DNA from: Xenopus tropicalis
Lineage: Eukaryota > Chordata > Amphibia > Anura > Pipidae
Length of the DNA: 64,000 nt
Assembly (NCBI RefSeq): GCF_000004195.4
Contig: NC_030677.2
Location: 100,840,829-100,904,828 of the forward strand
Reading direction: 5' to 3'
Each line of letters starts with the position of its first letter. Position 1 is the stretch's first letter. Made by a program: the position numbers and the translations under genes. Below the pieces are notes generated by a model. The model was not told the origin of the DNA and ran no database searches. It saw only the letters and a list, made by a program, of their open reading frames with translations. Shown here in pieces: positions 54,286-64,000 of the stretch.

Positions 54286-56822
54286 TAGATACACAAAATG
54301 TGCCCAGGTGCAGTAATCTATGGCAACCAATAAGACATTTGCTTTTAAACGGGCAACCAGTAAATACTGTGCTGTGTATTCATTGGCTGATGTAACTTAG
54401 CATGCCCTTGCTTTAGGTAGGTGAGCACGGTGCCATCCAAAAACTTTCAATAGCAATTCCATTTACAAAAAAATTTTAATAAAACCATTGAAATTTTAAA
54501 TGAACATTTATTGGAAAGTTCCAAAAAATATTTTCTTCGATTATGGAAAATTATAGTAAAATTCAGAGCCTTTTATTATGGGATTATACACTGGCATATA
54601 TTATTAGTAAAACACATTAAACACATTCTTCATAATTTTCAGGTATAGTTTCAATTAGCCAGATTGGTTCATGGGCAGACTGTCTCTGATGGACTCTGAT
54701 CTCTATAGTGTCCATTGACACCCCAACCCTATGTATGCTGTGTAAAATGAAATTTGATGAAAAAACAATGTAAAAAGCTGTGTGAAACAAATGGCGAGTT
54801 TCACCATCCAAAAGCCAGATTTTAAGCTGTTACTTTATGTAAGTTCCGGGGTAAGAAAAAACACATGAAAAAAGAATGTGTTTTTTATGTGGTGAAGCCT
54901 GGCGATGTGTGGCAAATTTTGTCACAGTTTTTTTACACAGCATAATAAATAGGCCCCAATACCATCATCTTTATGTTAGAAATGAATGTAAGGCGCTGTG
55001 TAATTTGCTATATCAAAAAAAAAACGGCAACACTGAGTTTATTCCAAAAAAATGTTATGTATTAAAAAAAGCATGAACGTCTGCATGAACGCATGAATAA
55101 ATATATATAATACAGTTATACAGTAGTTTTGCTTCATGCATAGTTGCTATTTAATCTAGGAACAGTGGCCAGATATATACTGCAAAAAAATAATTTCTTC
55201 CAGATTTCTCTCCTAAGTAATGTGAAACTAGAAAAATGGTTTTATACACTGAAAATTCTGCATAAACTGCCTTTACTTTTTATGAGCCAGATTATTTCCA
55301 TTTACTCCAGTCTTTTCGACAACTTTTCTCTTACTAGTGGGCTTGGGGATTGTAGTTAAAAGAAATAAGGTAGACATACCCTCTATCCCTGTGAATGAAT
55401 GTGATGGAGATGGGTATTTACACAAGTTTACAACATGTAAATGCTGACTTGCTTTGTGTTATATTCAATTTGTATATGGATTTATGTTGTGGAAGTTACT
55501 GACCTGCTTACTCCATTCAGATCAGAAACAGCAGTTCAACAAGGCTTTATTCTACCATGGCCTCCATTAATTTTTATATGTTTTCTGCAGATATGGCGCA
55601 AATTAACATTTTTGTTTAGGCCATATTCATGATTCCATTAGTCTTTTGGGCTCCTCTGTGTCCACAAGGGCAATTTTTAGCACATTTGCCATGTTTTTTG
55701 CCACAATGTAGCCTTTTTGTCCCAGAATTCCATCATCATTGTGGTTGCAATGGGACAATGTGCATGATGCAACTGTATCTCATTTGACAAAATTAAAACA
55801 ACTGTATGTGCATTTAATGAGCTGCAATTGGCTGGTGTTATTTTAAGAGTTCGGTGATGTCAATGCCTGATGCTTTAGGCGCAAGTGTGCTGCACCTATT
55901 GGCATTGGGCACATAAGGCTCCCCTGTGCCAATAGGTGCAGCAGCACACCGTGGAAGGCAGGAAGGACAGGGGGCACCAATTACAACTGTAAGGAAGTGC
56001 AAGAAGAGCATTTTGACACAAGTAACTTTCATGAAAGTGGTTTTACACGCAAATGACCTCTTTTGTGTCTGCATTGTGACATTACTGGGGTGCCAAATTC
56101 AACTTTAAAGGAGAACTGAAGCTTAACAAAGAAGTAGGGTAGAAATGCTACACATTATGTTTTGGGCTTCTGAACCAACCTACAACTACAGCCTTTTAGA
56201 AGTACAGATCTGTGCCCATGAAGATGCCCCAGCAGCTCCCCATCTTTTTTTCTACTGATTCACAAAAGGATAAACTTTAACTTGTAAACACTGCTCAGAG
56301 CTCACTGTGCAATGTAAGTTTCACTGGCACTCCTAGCAAAATCCAAATGGTGAGCTCCTTTAATAACTTTGAAGGTCTGGATTATTAATTACTGGTATAG
56401 AGATGCTGATGCTATCCAGATAACACTCTTTTCTCAGGAAGTATGGCCAAATTACTGTGATAGATTTATCAAAATGTGAGATTTGAGCTCACCACATAAA
56501 AATTCACCAACTTTCTATTTCTATTTTTTTCTATTTTTAGAAGCGTATTTATTAAATGGTGAACGCTAACTTTCAGTCATTGAAAAATACCCTTATAAAA
56601 ATCCCATAGGAATGAATAAAAAGTGGGTGAATTTTTGTTTGGTGAGCATTTTTTGTCACATTGTGTCACATTTTGTTAAGTCTGCCCCCAAGTATCTGAC
56701 TGATTACTTAAAGTTATTGCACTAAAGAATTTTACCCACTATTATTCAATAAGCATCATTTTATTAAACCATGAAGTGTGTGATTTATGTATTCTACAGC
56801 CGTTTGCAACTTTATTACATCG

Positions 56823-57295
56823 TTAAAGGAGAAAGAAAGGTAAAAACTAAGTAAGCTTTATCAGAAAGGTCTATGTAAATACAGCCATAAGCACTCACAG
56901 AAACACTGCACTGACTTCTCTGAAAAAAGATTCATTAGTTGTGTCTGTAATTCCTGTGCTAGAGACATACAGCTTTCTCTTTCTGTTCTCTGCTCTTTCC
57001 TGCTCCCCCCTCCCTCAAGAATGCTAAGAACTCACTCCCCCCCTTAGGAATGTGGATCTGAGCCAATCAGCATGAGGCTGACTCATAGTCTAACTAACTG
57101 AGCATGTTCAGTTTGGTCTGCATGTCTGTGCAGGAGTGTGGCATTATGGGAACTTTCTTTACACAGCTCAGCGTTTTTTCTTTCTTTTTGGCTTCAGATC
57201 TTCTGAACAAGTGAAATATCGGGAGACTTAAGGGCACTATTGAGACAACTGACAGCTTGAGAATAACTCTGTACTAGCCTTTCCTTCTCCTTTAA
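56823..57295. mobile_element. TTAA-flanked non-autonomous element, 473 bp
   Basis: TTAA on both sides; ends AAAGGAGAAAGAAAGG and CCTTTCCTTCTCCTT are inverted repeats. Kolobok/T2-like. The interior holds a CT-rich stretch. Half of a similar type (TTAAAGGAGAACTGAAGC) starts at 56106. Confidence 0.8.
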
Positions 57296-57941
57296 AGCCT
57301 ACAGATGTAGTATTATAGGAATACTGTTTATTACGCATCTAATTTTATGGTGCTCAGATTTTCTTCATTATACTTTTTTATGAGGCTAGTGGACAACTTA
57401 ACTCCTGTTGAGCTACTGGAGTGCATGGTTGTAAGTTTCACTGTAAGTCCAAGTAAGCAATAAAATGGTCAAATATGGCTTGTGGTAGCACTGTAAGGCC
57501 AAGTAAGCAATACAATTATCCCATATTATTCTTAAATGTTAATTCCTGTTTGATCCAGTAATACACTTTATAAATGCTCCAAGATAAATGTTGTGTAACA
57601 AATGTTTGGGTGGTCTTTTCGTTTCACATGTACCAGTGCAATCTTGGGGGAAGGGACTTTTTTTGCGCAATTTGTGTATATAATTTGTTGTTATCTTAAT
57701 AAACAGAACAGAGATTGGGGGAAGGTGATACCACTGAGAGCAGTTTGAGTGCTCAACTGCTGTAGCTCAGTCTCTGCAAAAATAGTACTAAAATACTGAT
57801 CTTTAATGGTGCAGTAATCTACAGCAACTAGTTTGTTATTAGCTTTCATCAGCCTAGTATAGCAGGAATAACAAAAGCAAACATTTATTCAATGTTTATT
57901 CTCAGTTAATAGGGGTTACTGAGCTTGTTGTATCTTCATTC

Positions 57942-58168
57942 TTAAGCTGACTATACACATAAAGATCTGCTTGTTTAGTGAGGTTGCCAAATGAGAGATC
58001 TTTCCCTGATATGCTCACCTTGAGGTGGCTGCAGGGACGAGGAGCACATAAACTGACTTATTCGGTCCCCAATGTGATTTTTAAACCTGCCTGTCTCGGG
58101 GCCCCATACACAGGCTGATAAGCTGCCAACTCAGACCAGCTTTTATCAGGCCCATGTATGGCTACCAG
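57942..58168. repeat. diverged MITE of the GGCCATACA family
   Basis: Left TTAAGCTGACTATACACAT and right CCCATGTATGGCTACCA are inverted; interior fragments AGATCTGCTTG and GGGGCCCCATACACAGGC. Followed at 58168-58335 by GC-rich repeat debris with an inverted AGGCACCTGCC-like motif. Confidence 0.5.
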
Positions 58169-58658
58169 AGGCACCCCCCCCCCAAAGGGGGGAACACGCC
58201 GCGCAAGGCACGCAAATGCTGTGCAGCGCCGGATAAGAGATCCCGGACTAGGGGTTGGAGGTACCTGCCTAGCCCCCCTCACTGTTGCGCCCTAGGCAGG
58301 TGCCTCTTCTGCCTACCCCTAGTTCCGGCCCTGATGGCTACTCTAAATAACCTACGGTATGTTGCTGTGAGATTTCCTATCTCTACTGAGTTGTGATAGG
58401 GAATATAATTATATATATAATTTGATTCCAAAAACCAACAAGACAAAGGATCTCAATGTAAAAAAGGTTTAAATGATTTGGAAATATATTAAATAAATAT
58501 TTCAACAGATGTATTCAACAGTATTTGTTCATTCATTTCTGCTCTGCATTCTACCTCTTAAAAACAAAGCAGCAGGAGTTAGCTCTCCTCTAATAAAGAC
58601 CCGAATTGCCACAGTTATGTACATGCTTTTTCACAGATCTGGCAAACATATGCTACAT

Positions 58659-59483
58659 CAGTGCTGTCCAACTGGCGGCCTGCAGCCCCCCTCTGTGTGG
58701 CCCCCCCACCTGTCTGGCTGCTGTGACTGCTTACCTTTGTGTAAGATTTAAATGGTATCATTACAGAGATTAACTGGCTCCCTTATTGTCCACACGTCAG
58801 ATTCAGGCTGTAAACCTCTGTATTGTTTAAACATGTAAACCTACGTACTGTTCACACCTTTTAATCCCTGCTTTGTTTACACCCTGCATTGTTCACACCT
58901 CAGGCTCAGACTGTCTGCCCTATGCTGTCTGTGTATATGGCACACATAGGCAGCATAGTCCAGGCAGAGTATGGAACACACAGGCAGCATAGGGCAGGCA
59001 GAGTATGGCACACACAGGCAGCATAGGGCGGGCAGAGTATGGCACACACAGGCAGTTTAGGGCAGGCAGAGTATGGCACACACATACTCTGCCTGCCCTA
59101 TGTTGCCTATGGGAGGTGACCCTTGCAAAGGTTTGTCCTGGAAGTTTGATAGCATTTGGAAATAGTCTTTATATGGTCCCTAAGGTGTGTAATTATATGC
59201 TGGGGGTTGAAGTGCTATCCATAGGGGAGGAGGAGGCATATGGATTTAAAGGTGTGTCTTAATATGACAATATAATTATTATGAATGGTGATATCCCTAC
59301 AATGAGCACCAACCATTTGGGTTTTTGCTGCGCTACCACATTAATGTGGGGATGGTCTTAAAAGCTCTTGTGATAACATGGGTGTGAATGGAAGTGGGTG
59401 CAGCTTAAAAAAGGGGAGTGGCCCTCCACCATATAGGCCAGAAAAATTCAGGCCCTCGGTACCACAGAAGTTGAACAGCACTG
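58659..59483. mobile_element. 825-bp hAT-like element, perfect 8-bp target duplication
   Basis: Ends CAGTGCTGTCCAACT and AGTTGAACAGCACTG are inverted repeats. Flanks tgctacat at 58651-58658 and 59484-59491 are identical. No transposase frame. Contains a 34-bp tandem array. A degraded relative is at 29289-29752. Confidence 0.92.
58935..59084. repeat. 34-bp tandem array inside the hAT element
   Basis: Four to five units like GTATGGCACACACAGGCAGC followed by ATAGGGCAGGCAGA. The array then meets an inverted copy (catactctgcctgccctatg), making a hairpin near 59060-59100. Confidence 0.85.
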
Positions 59484-59569
59484 TGCTACATTATCCAAGA
59501 ATTAGAACCAGCAGTGCAGAGAGTAGAAAGAGACCGACAGATATTGCAGTAATTACATTCAAAACAGCT

Positions 59570-60035
59570 TTAAAAGAACAGTTCAGTGTAAAAATTAAAC
59601 TGGGTAAATTAGATACACTGCGTAAAATAAATAATATTTGTAATTGTTAATGTAATCTATAAAGACTGGAGTGAGCGGATGTCTAACATAATAGCCAGAA
59701 CTACTTCCTGCTTTCAGCTTTCCAATCTCTTAGTTAGTCAGTGACTTTAAGGGGGACCACATGGGACATAACTGTTCAGTTAGTTTTTGAGCACGCAGGT
59801 CAGATTCAAAAGCAAACTAGCTGAACATCCCATGTAGCCCCCACCCTCAAGTCACTGATTGGTTACTGACTGCTAACAGCTTAGAGAGCTGTAAAAGGGG
59901 GAAGTAGTGTTCCGTCTATTATGTGAGACTTCTGCCCACTCCAGCCTTTATAGACTACATTTGTGGCTAACAAACTGTATTGAAAACACATTTTATTTTG
60001 TGCAGTCTCATTTTTACACTGAGCTCTTCCTTTAA
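59570..60035. mobile_element. TTAA-flanked non-autonomous element, 466 bp
   Basis: TTAA at both edges; AAGAACAGTTCAGTGTAAAAA at left and TTTTTACACTGAGCTCTTCC at right are inverted. Kolobok/T2-like. Confidence 0.75.
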
Positions 60036-60770
60036 AATTATAAAAATTGTTTAATATACAAAGAAAAATTGCATACATTTTCTTTTATTGTATAAAAAAC
60101 GAGTTGATAGGCCTTACAAAGGGGTAGGTCGCCTTTAAATTATCTTTTTGTATGTAACAGAATTTCCTGTTCATTGGATGAACTAAGGTGGCAGATAACT
60201 AGGTAGACCACAAGATTTTAATGCTCTTGCATAAACTTTATTCAATGAAGTTGCTCTTTGAAGAGTCCTCTTTATGGCACAAACATTCAAATCTAAATCA
60301 AGCTAATGAACTAACAAATTTAAAATGGCAGCTACAAACGTGATCTAGAGTTGATGTTAGTAGCAACAAGGGACGCATGGTTCTTTCAGAAAAGTTTGCA
60401 AAGACATGAGTGAACAGAAGAATCTGAGGGTGTACCCACGAGTCCAGGCAATTGCTGTTCTAATGAATGGTAAGTGATCCTGAGCAGTTTGCTTGCCAGC
60501 TAAGATGGAAAAGGCCCAGGCAATAAAATGCCTGGCATTGTCTCAGAAACCATTGCCATAAGAGTATAAGCTAATTAGAAGTTTATGCTATCAGATTTAT
60601 ATCTAGAATTACTTTGAATTATAGGCTTAAGTGTACCTAACTCCACATATAAACTAGGGTTCAACCCATATTCACAAGGGATGCAAAAGCAGAAGTCCAT
60701 TGTGCTGAGGGATATATGTGCACTGGTAATATAATATCTACCACACAAGGACCATGGAGAACATGGAGTA

Positions 60771-60900
60771 TATTTTTGTATATCTTTATTTACAAAGCGC
60801 TATTTGTCCACACAGCACTATACAGTATAACAATAAATTAACAGAAAAATGGTCAGTACAAAAATAAATATAAATACAAAATATAGTTACATTCAAAGTA
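60771..60900. repeat. diverged dispersed repeat of the GCGCT family
   Basis: TATCTTTATTTACAAAGCGCT and CAGCACTATACAGTATAAC match the start of the 62323 copy; the 3' end is missing. Confidence 0.5.
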
Positions 60901-61336
60901 GCTGTAGTTTCCTCGTTTGCTCTGTTTACCTCTATCTCCACAAACACTGAAATGAATCATCATGTAACTACAGTGCTGCTACATGATTTATTTCTTGTTC
61001 CTCTAATTTCTTTCTGTTGTTGTTGTTAATGCGTGAGATAAAAATCAGCAGTAAAAAACACTCTTTCTGCACCCTGGATATTATGCCTGTACTCGGAAGT
61101 CACAGCCTCTGCAGCTCTACTGAGGAACAATCAGCTACCTTTTCTGTATATTTCCCACTCATGCTTCAAACAACCAATGTTTGCATTGTCAACCTGCAAA
61201 ATGGTTCTTTAGATTGTGGAAGACCTCTGATATAAATTGGAATAAATACAGATACTGCTTATGTTTTAAATTAGGGGGTACGTGCAATATGTACTGCCCT
61301 ATGCCTGGATATATTTGACATTTATGCCAAATACAC

Positions 61337-61338
61337 TG

Positions 61339-61370
<32 letters not shown>

Positions 61371-61376
61371 TATATG
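61337..61376. repeat. (TA)n microsatellite
   Basis: About 40 bp of alternating TA with one ACA interruption. Confidence 0.9.
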
Positions 61377-62322
61377 CATAGGGCATGTCTATGTATCTTC
61401 CCACAAGAACATATTAGCATGTGCTGCTTTGTTATCCCCAAGCCATTCATGGTGCAAGGCCTAACCAGAGAGATTTTGCCATATAATAAAATATATTGGG
61501 ACAAATTTAAATTATAACATGCAAACTTATGGCCGAGATCCAGTTTGAGGAGAGAAATGTTTCTCCTAATTCTGTTCCAGTTTTTCCATTAAGCTTCAGT
61601 AGAGTTTTCATATGATAAACAGTGATTCTCAGTGTTTCTCACTAAATTGCATTTGACTCTATGGGACAATCTGGAATTCAATAAGAAAAGTCTTTCCCAT
61701 CTAATAGATATGACCCATTGTTTGGTAAATATTCAAATATTTCTCTCCCCTGCTTTTTGACTACAACTACCAGCATCGACAATTGAGCTTAGAGGACTGG
61801 AAATCATCGTTTTATGCATATTTTTCCCATGTTGGGGACTCAGCCACCTTACATTTTCCTGGGCACCTATTTTCTCTTACCCCAATGCAAATCCTCCAGG
61901 TCCAGTGATGCCTCAGCATTAAGCAACCCATTATAAATGATTCTTTGTATTGCACAATCTTTCAGAGAATATTTCTAAAAGTGCAGAGAGGGGGAGGTGT
62001 ATTCTCACAGATCTCTGATGTGATTGAGTAGAGGAAGAGCAGAGGTTTATTTGTATAAATAAATGTTCGGTCTTAGCCACGGAATGTAAAGTATGCTGCA
62101 GGATTTAGCGAGAAACCAGTTTGTGAGGGAGAGGCCAGAGGTAGGGGGAGACAGCCTGAGGACAGAGCAGGCCGAGAAAGGAAAAGGGAGGAGGGGAAAG
62201 TGATGGTTGAAAAGGCTTTAAAGGAGGGACTGAGGGGAAGTTTCATATTTTCTCATGCAGTTTATAGTTATAGCTTGTGCCCTGAAACTCAAATATGAGC
62301 ACACTGGATTTGTAAGTATGTA

Positions 62323-62516
62323 TGTATATCTTTATTTATAAAGCGCTACTTATGTACGCAGCGCTGTACAGTAGAATACATTAATACAAACAGGGAGTTA
62401 TTAAGATAATAATAGATAAATACAAAGTATAACAATAAATACAAAATACAGTTGCAATAAGTTAAGAGTCAAAGACACAAGAAGATGGAGGTCCCTGCCC
62501 CGTAGAGCTTACAATC
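62323..62516. repeat. dispersed repeat ending GAGCTTACAATCTA
   Basis: TTTATTTATAAAGCGCTACT, GCAGCGCTGTACA and CCTGCCCCGTAGAGCTTACA match copies at 62862-63010 and 19656-19798. Confidence 0.7.
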
Positions 62517-62566
62517 TAGATTTGACTTAACTCAATAAAATCTAGATTTGACTTAACTCAGTTAAA
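62515..62566. repeat. 26-bp tandem duplication
   Basis: Two copies of TCTAGATTTGACTTAACTCA plus about six bases, directly after the end of the dispersed repeat. Confidence 0.85.
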
Positions 62567-62861
62567 ATCACTTTACATTGTGGTAGTTTGTGTTAAGCTT
62601 CTCTTTCCCCTATAAAGTACTGCTGAATTCTAAAATGTGATGACTGACTCGGCTTTAGTTTGATTTCTGGGTTCTTAACATTTGCTAATCAGGAATACAT
62701 CTGTGCCTCACAGCACAGGCATTTTATACTATTCAAGACATTTTCAAGAATTCAGGAAAGTCGGCATATTTATTATAGATATAAACTTCCTGTTTATGTC
62801 AGTGTGTTGCCAGAAAACAAACCCATCTCTTCATGAAAACATGTTGCAAATATTACATTAC

Positions 62862-63010
62862 ATTAACATTTATTTATAAAGCGCCAACATATTCCGCAGC
62901 GCTGTACAATAAGTGGGTTACATACATTGGACATACAGAGTAACATATAAAGCAATCAATAACCGATACAAGAGGTGAAGAGGGCCCTGCCCAAAAGAGC
63001 TTACAATCTA
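62862..63010. repeat. dispersed repeat ending GAGCTTACAATCTA
   Basis: TTTATTTATAAAGCGCCAAC, ATATTCCGCAGCGCTGTACA, then AGAGGGCCCTGCCCAAAAGA and GCTTACAATCTA. The best preserved of the copies in this window. Confidence 0.8.
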
Positions 63011-64000
63011 CAAGATGTCCCATAAACGAAGGCCTCATTATACAGTCTGCAGCTGAAGGTGTACTAATGCTTGATGCATTTATGTTAACATAGTAGGATG
63101 AATCTAATGTGAAATGTGTACATTTCGTCAGTTTTTGGGAGCTTTAAGACCTAATCTTTTGAAAGTGCACAGTAAAGCATTGTGGGATTTATCAAGGAGT
63201 CATTTTTTTTTGCAATACTACAGCAGTTCCAGAAGAATGTAGAAAGTAATGGGTATTTGTAATTCCTGGATAAGTGAGGTGGCCTTGGTTATTGTTACTG
63301 GACGAAGATTTTTGGTGCCTAAAGCTCACCTGTTTTCTTCTGTGCAACTATTTTTTATTTTACTATATATCTGGCAGTTGGTTTTCTGCCACTAAAATCT
63401 CTGATGACTGTTTTATTCATAGAGAACAAGTAGACATTTTCTAAGAAAAGCCATTACCATTACCACAGAAAAATGGTAAGCTCACTTTCATGGTGAAGTA
63501 ACTATTTTCATGGTGAACTAACTTTCACCCATAGGGATGAATAGAAACTGGCTGAACTTTTCTGTGGTAAACTCTATTTTATATCTGACATTTTGATAAA
63601 TCTTCCCCTAAGGGATGCATAGCATGAAACATAGAGGCTATAACTGCCTGTGGCCTGTGCATGTGCATCTGGTCCCCCATCCTGGTGCATAAACAGGATT
63701 TTGTGATGAAAGCTGTCCATAAAATGGTGCTTGCCTGCTTGCTGTGATTATGAATTCCAAGACACAAATTGAATAATCTATATAGTGTAAGTAATGTTTA
63801 TTTTGCTTGACTAACCCAATAGAAATGCATTTGGAATTATTTGTTGGGGTGACAATTCCCCCTTAATAAAGCCAAGTAGGCACTACTTTTCAAAATGATT
63901 TGCCCACTAGTTGCCAGTTCACTGAAGTAAACATTTAAATTGATGCTGACACTAAAAAAATACTCTTCAAAATATTAAAGTACATTGAAAGTTACATATA

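Larger units (their letters stand above)
49341..64000. other. upstream flank of ptbp1, no coding gene seen
   Basis: 14.7 kb without a supported exon. Repeats are listed separately. 52000-53750, 54430-55800, 60140-60770, 61500-62310 and 63020-64000 hold nothing I can name beyond A/T runs. 62090-62230 is GA-rich and could be regulatory or a UTR of another gene, but no splice-supported frame is visible. Confidence 0.6.

Noticed and set aside
58935..59084. The 34-bp array as a CRISPR
   Set aside because: Units are contiguous without spacers, lie inside a eukaryotic transposon, and the genome is vertebrate.
62090..62230. GA-rich block as the first exon of another gene
   Set aside because: No supported start codon, donor or downstream exon is visible in the remaining sequence.
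1..64000. tRNA, rRNA, snoRNA genes, reverse transcriptase, integrase or intact transposase
   Set aside because: No cloverleaf with A and B boxes, no rRNA-like block and no conserved catalytic frame was recognised on either strand. Small or diverged RNA genes could be missed by eye.

Overview
The window is animal nuclear DNA, most likely from a frog of the genus Xenopus. Two spliced vertebrate genes with GT-AG introns can be read in it. The rest is dense in short non-autonomous transposons: TTAA-flanked elements with AAAGG-type ends, hAT-like elements with 8-bp target duplications, and foldback MITEs that look like those common in Xenopus. The species (tropicalis or laevis) cannot be settled from sequence alone.

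Gene 1, plus strand: plppr3 (phospholipid phosphatase-related protein 3 / PRG-2), eight coding exons from 8686 to 25106, total CDS 2115 nt, 704 aa. It is a six-pass membrane protein with a degenerate, non-catalytic lipid-phosphatase fold and a long cytoplasmic tail. The non-coding first exon and promoter were not identified; the 5' flank at 1-8640 holds repeats and a pyrimidine-rich stretch.

Gene 2, minus strand: ptbp1 (polypyrimidine tract-binding protein 1 / hnRNP I), fifteen coding exons from 49054 down to 31968, total CDS 1647 nt, 548 aa with four RRMs. A CpG-rich promoter lies at about 48480-49340. The 34-nt exon 11 (35832-35865), whose skipping drives PTBP1 autoregulation in mammals, is preserved behind a 70-nt AG-free pyrimidine tract. 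A 72-nt in-frame exon 9 matches the mammalian PTB1/PTB4 cassette.

The genes converge tail to tail, with about 3.7 kb between their predicted poly(A) sites. This matches the human PTBP1-PLPPR3 arrangement on 19p13.3. There is no sign of joint function; the linkage is conserved synteny.

The flanks (1-8640 and 49340-64000), the intergenic gap and the large introns are mostly repeat-derived. I saw no further protein gene, no tRNA or rRNA gene, and no intact transposase, reverse transcriptase or viral gene. The most unusual points are a diverged copy of part of plppr3's last exon inside its own intron, hAT insertions with perfect target duplications, large palindromic MITEs, and a G25 tract in a ptbp1 intron. 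I found no convincing undescribed multi-gene system.
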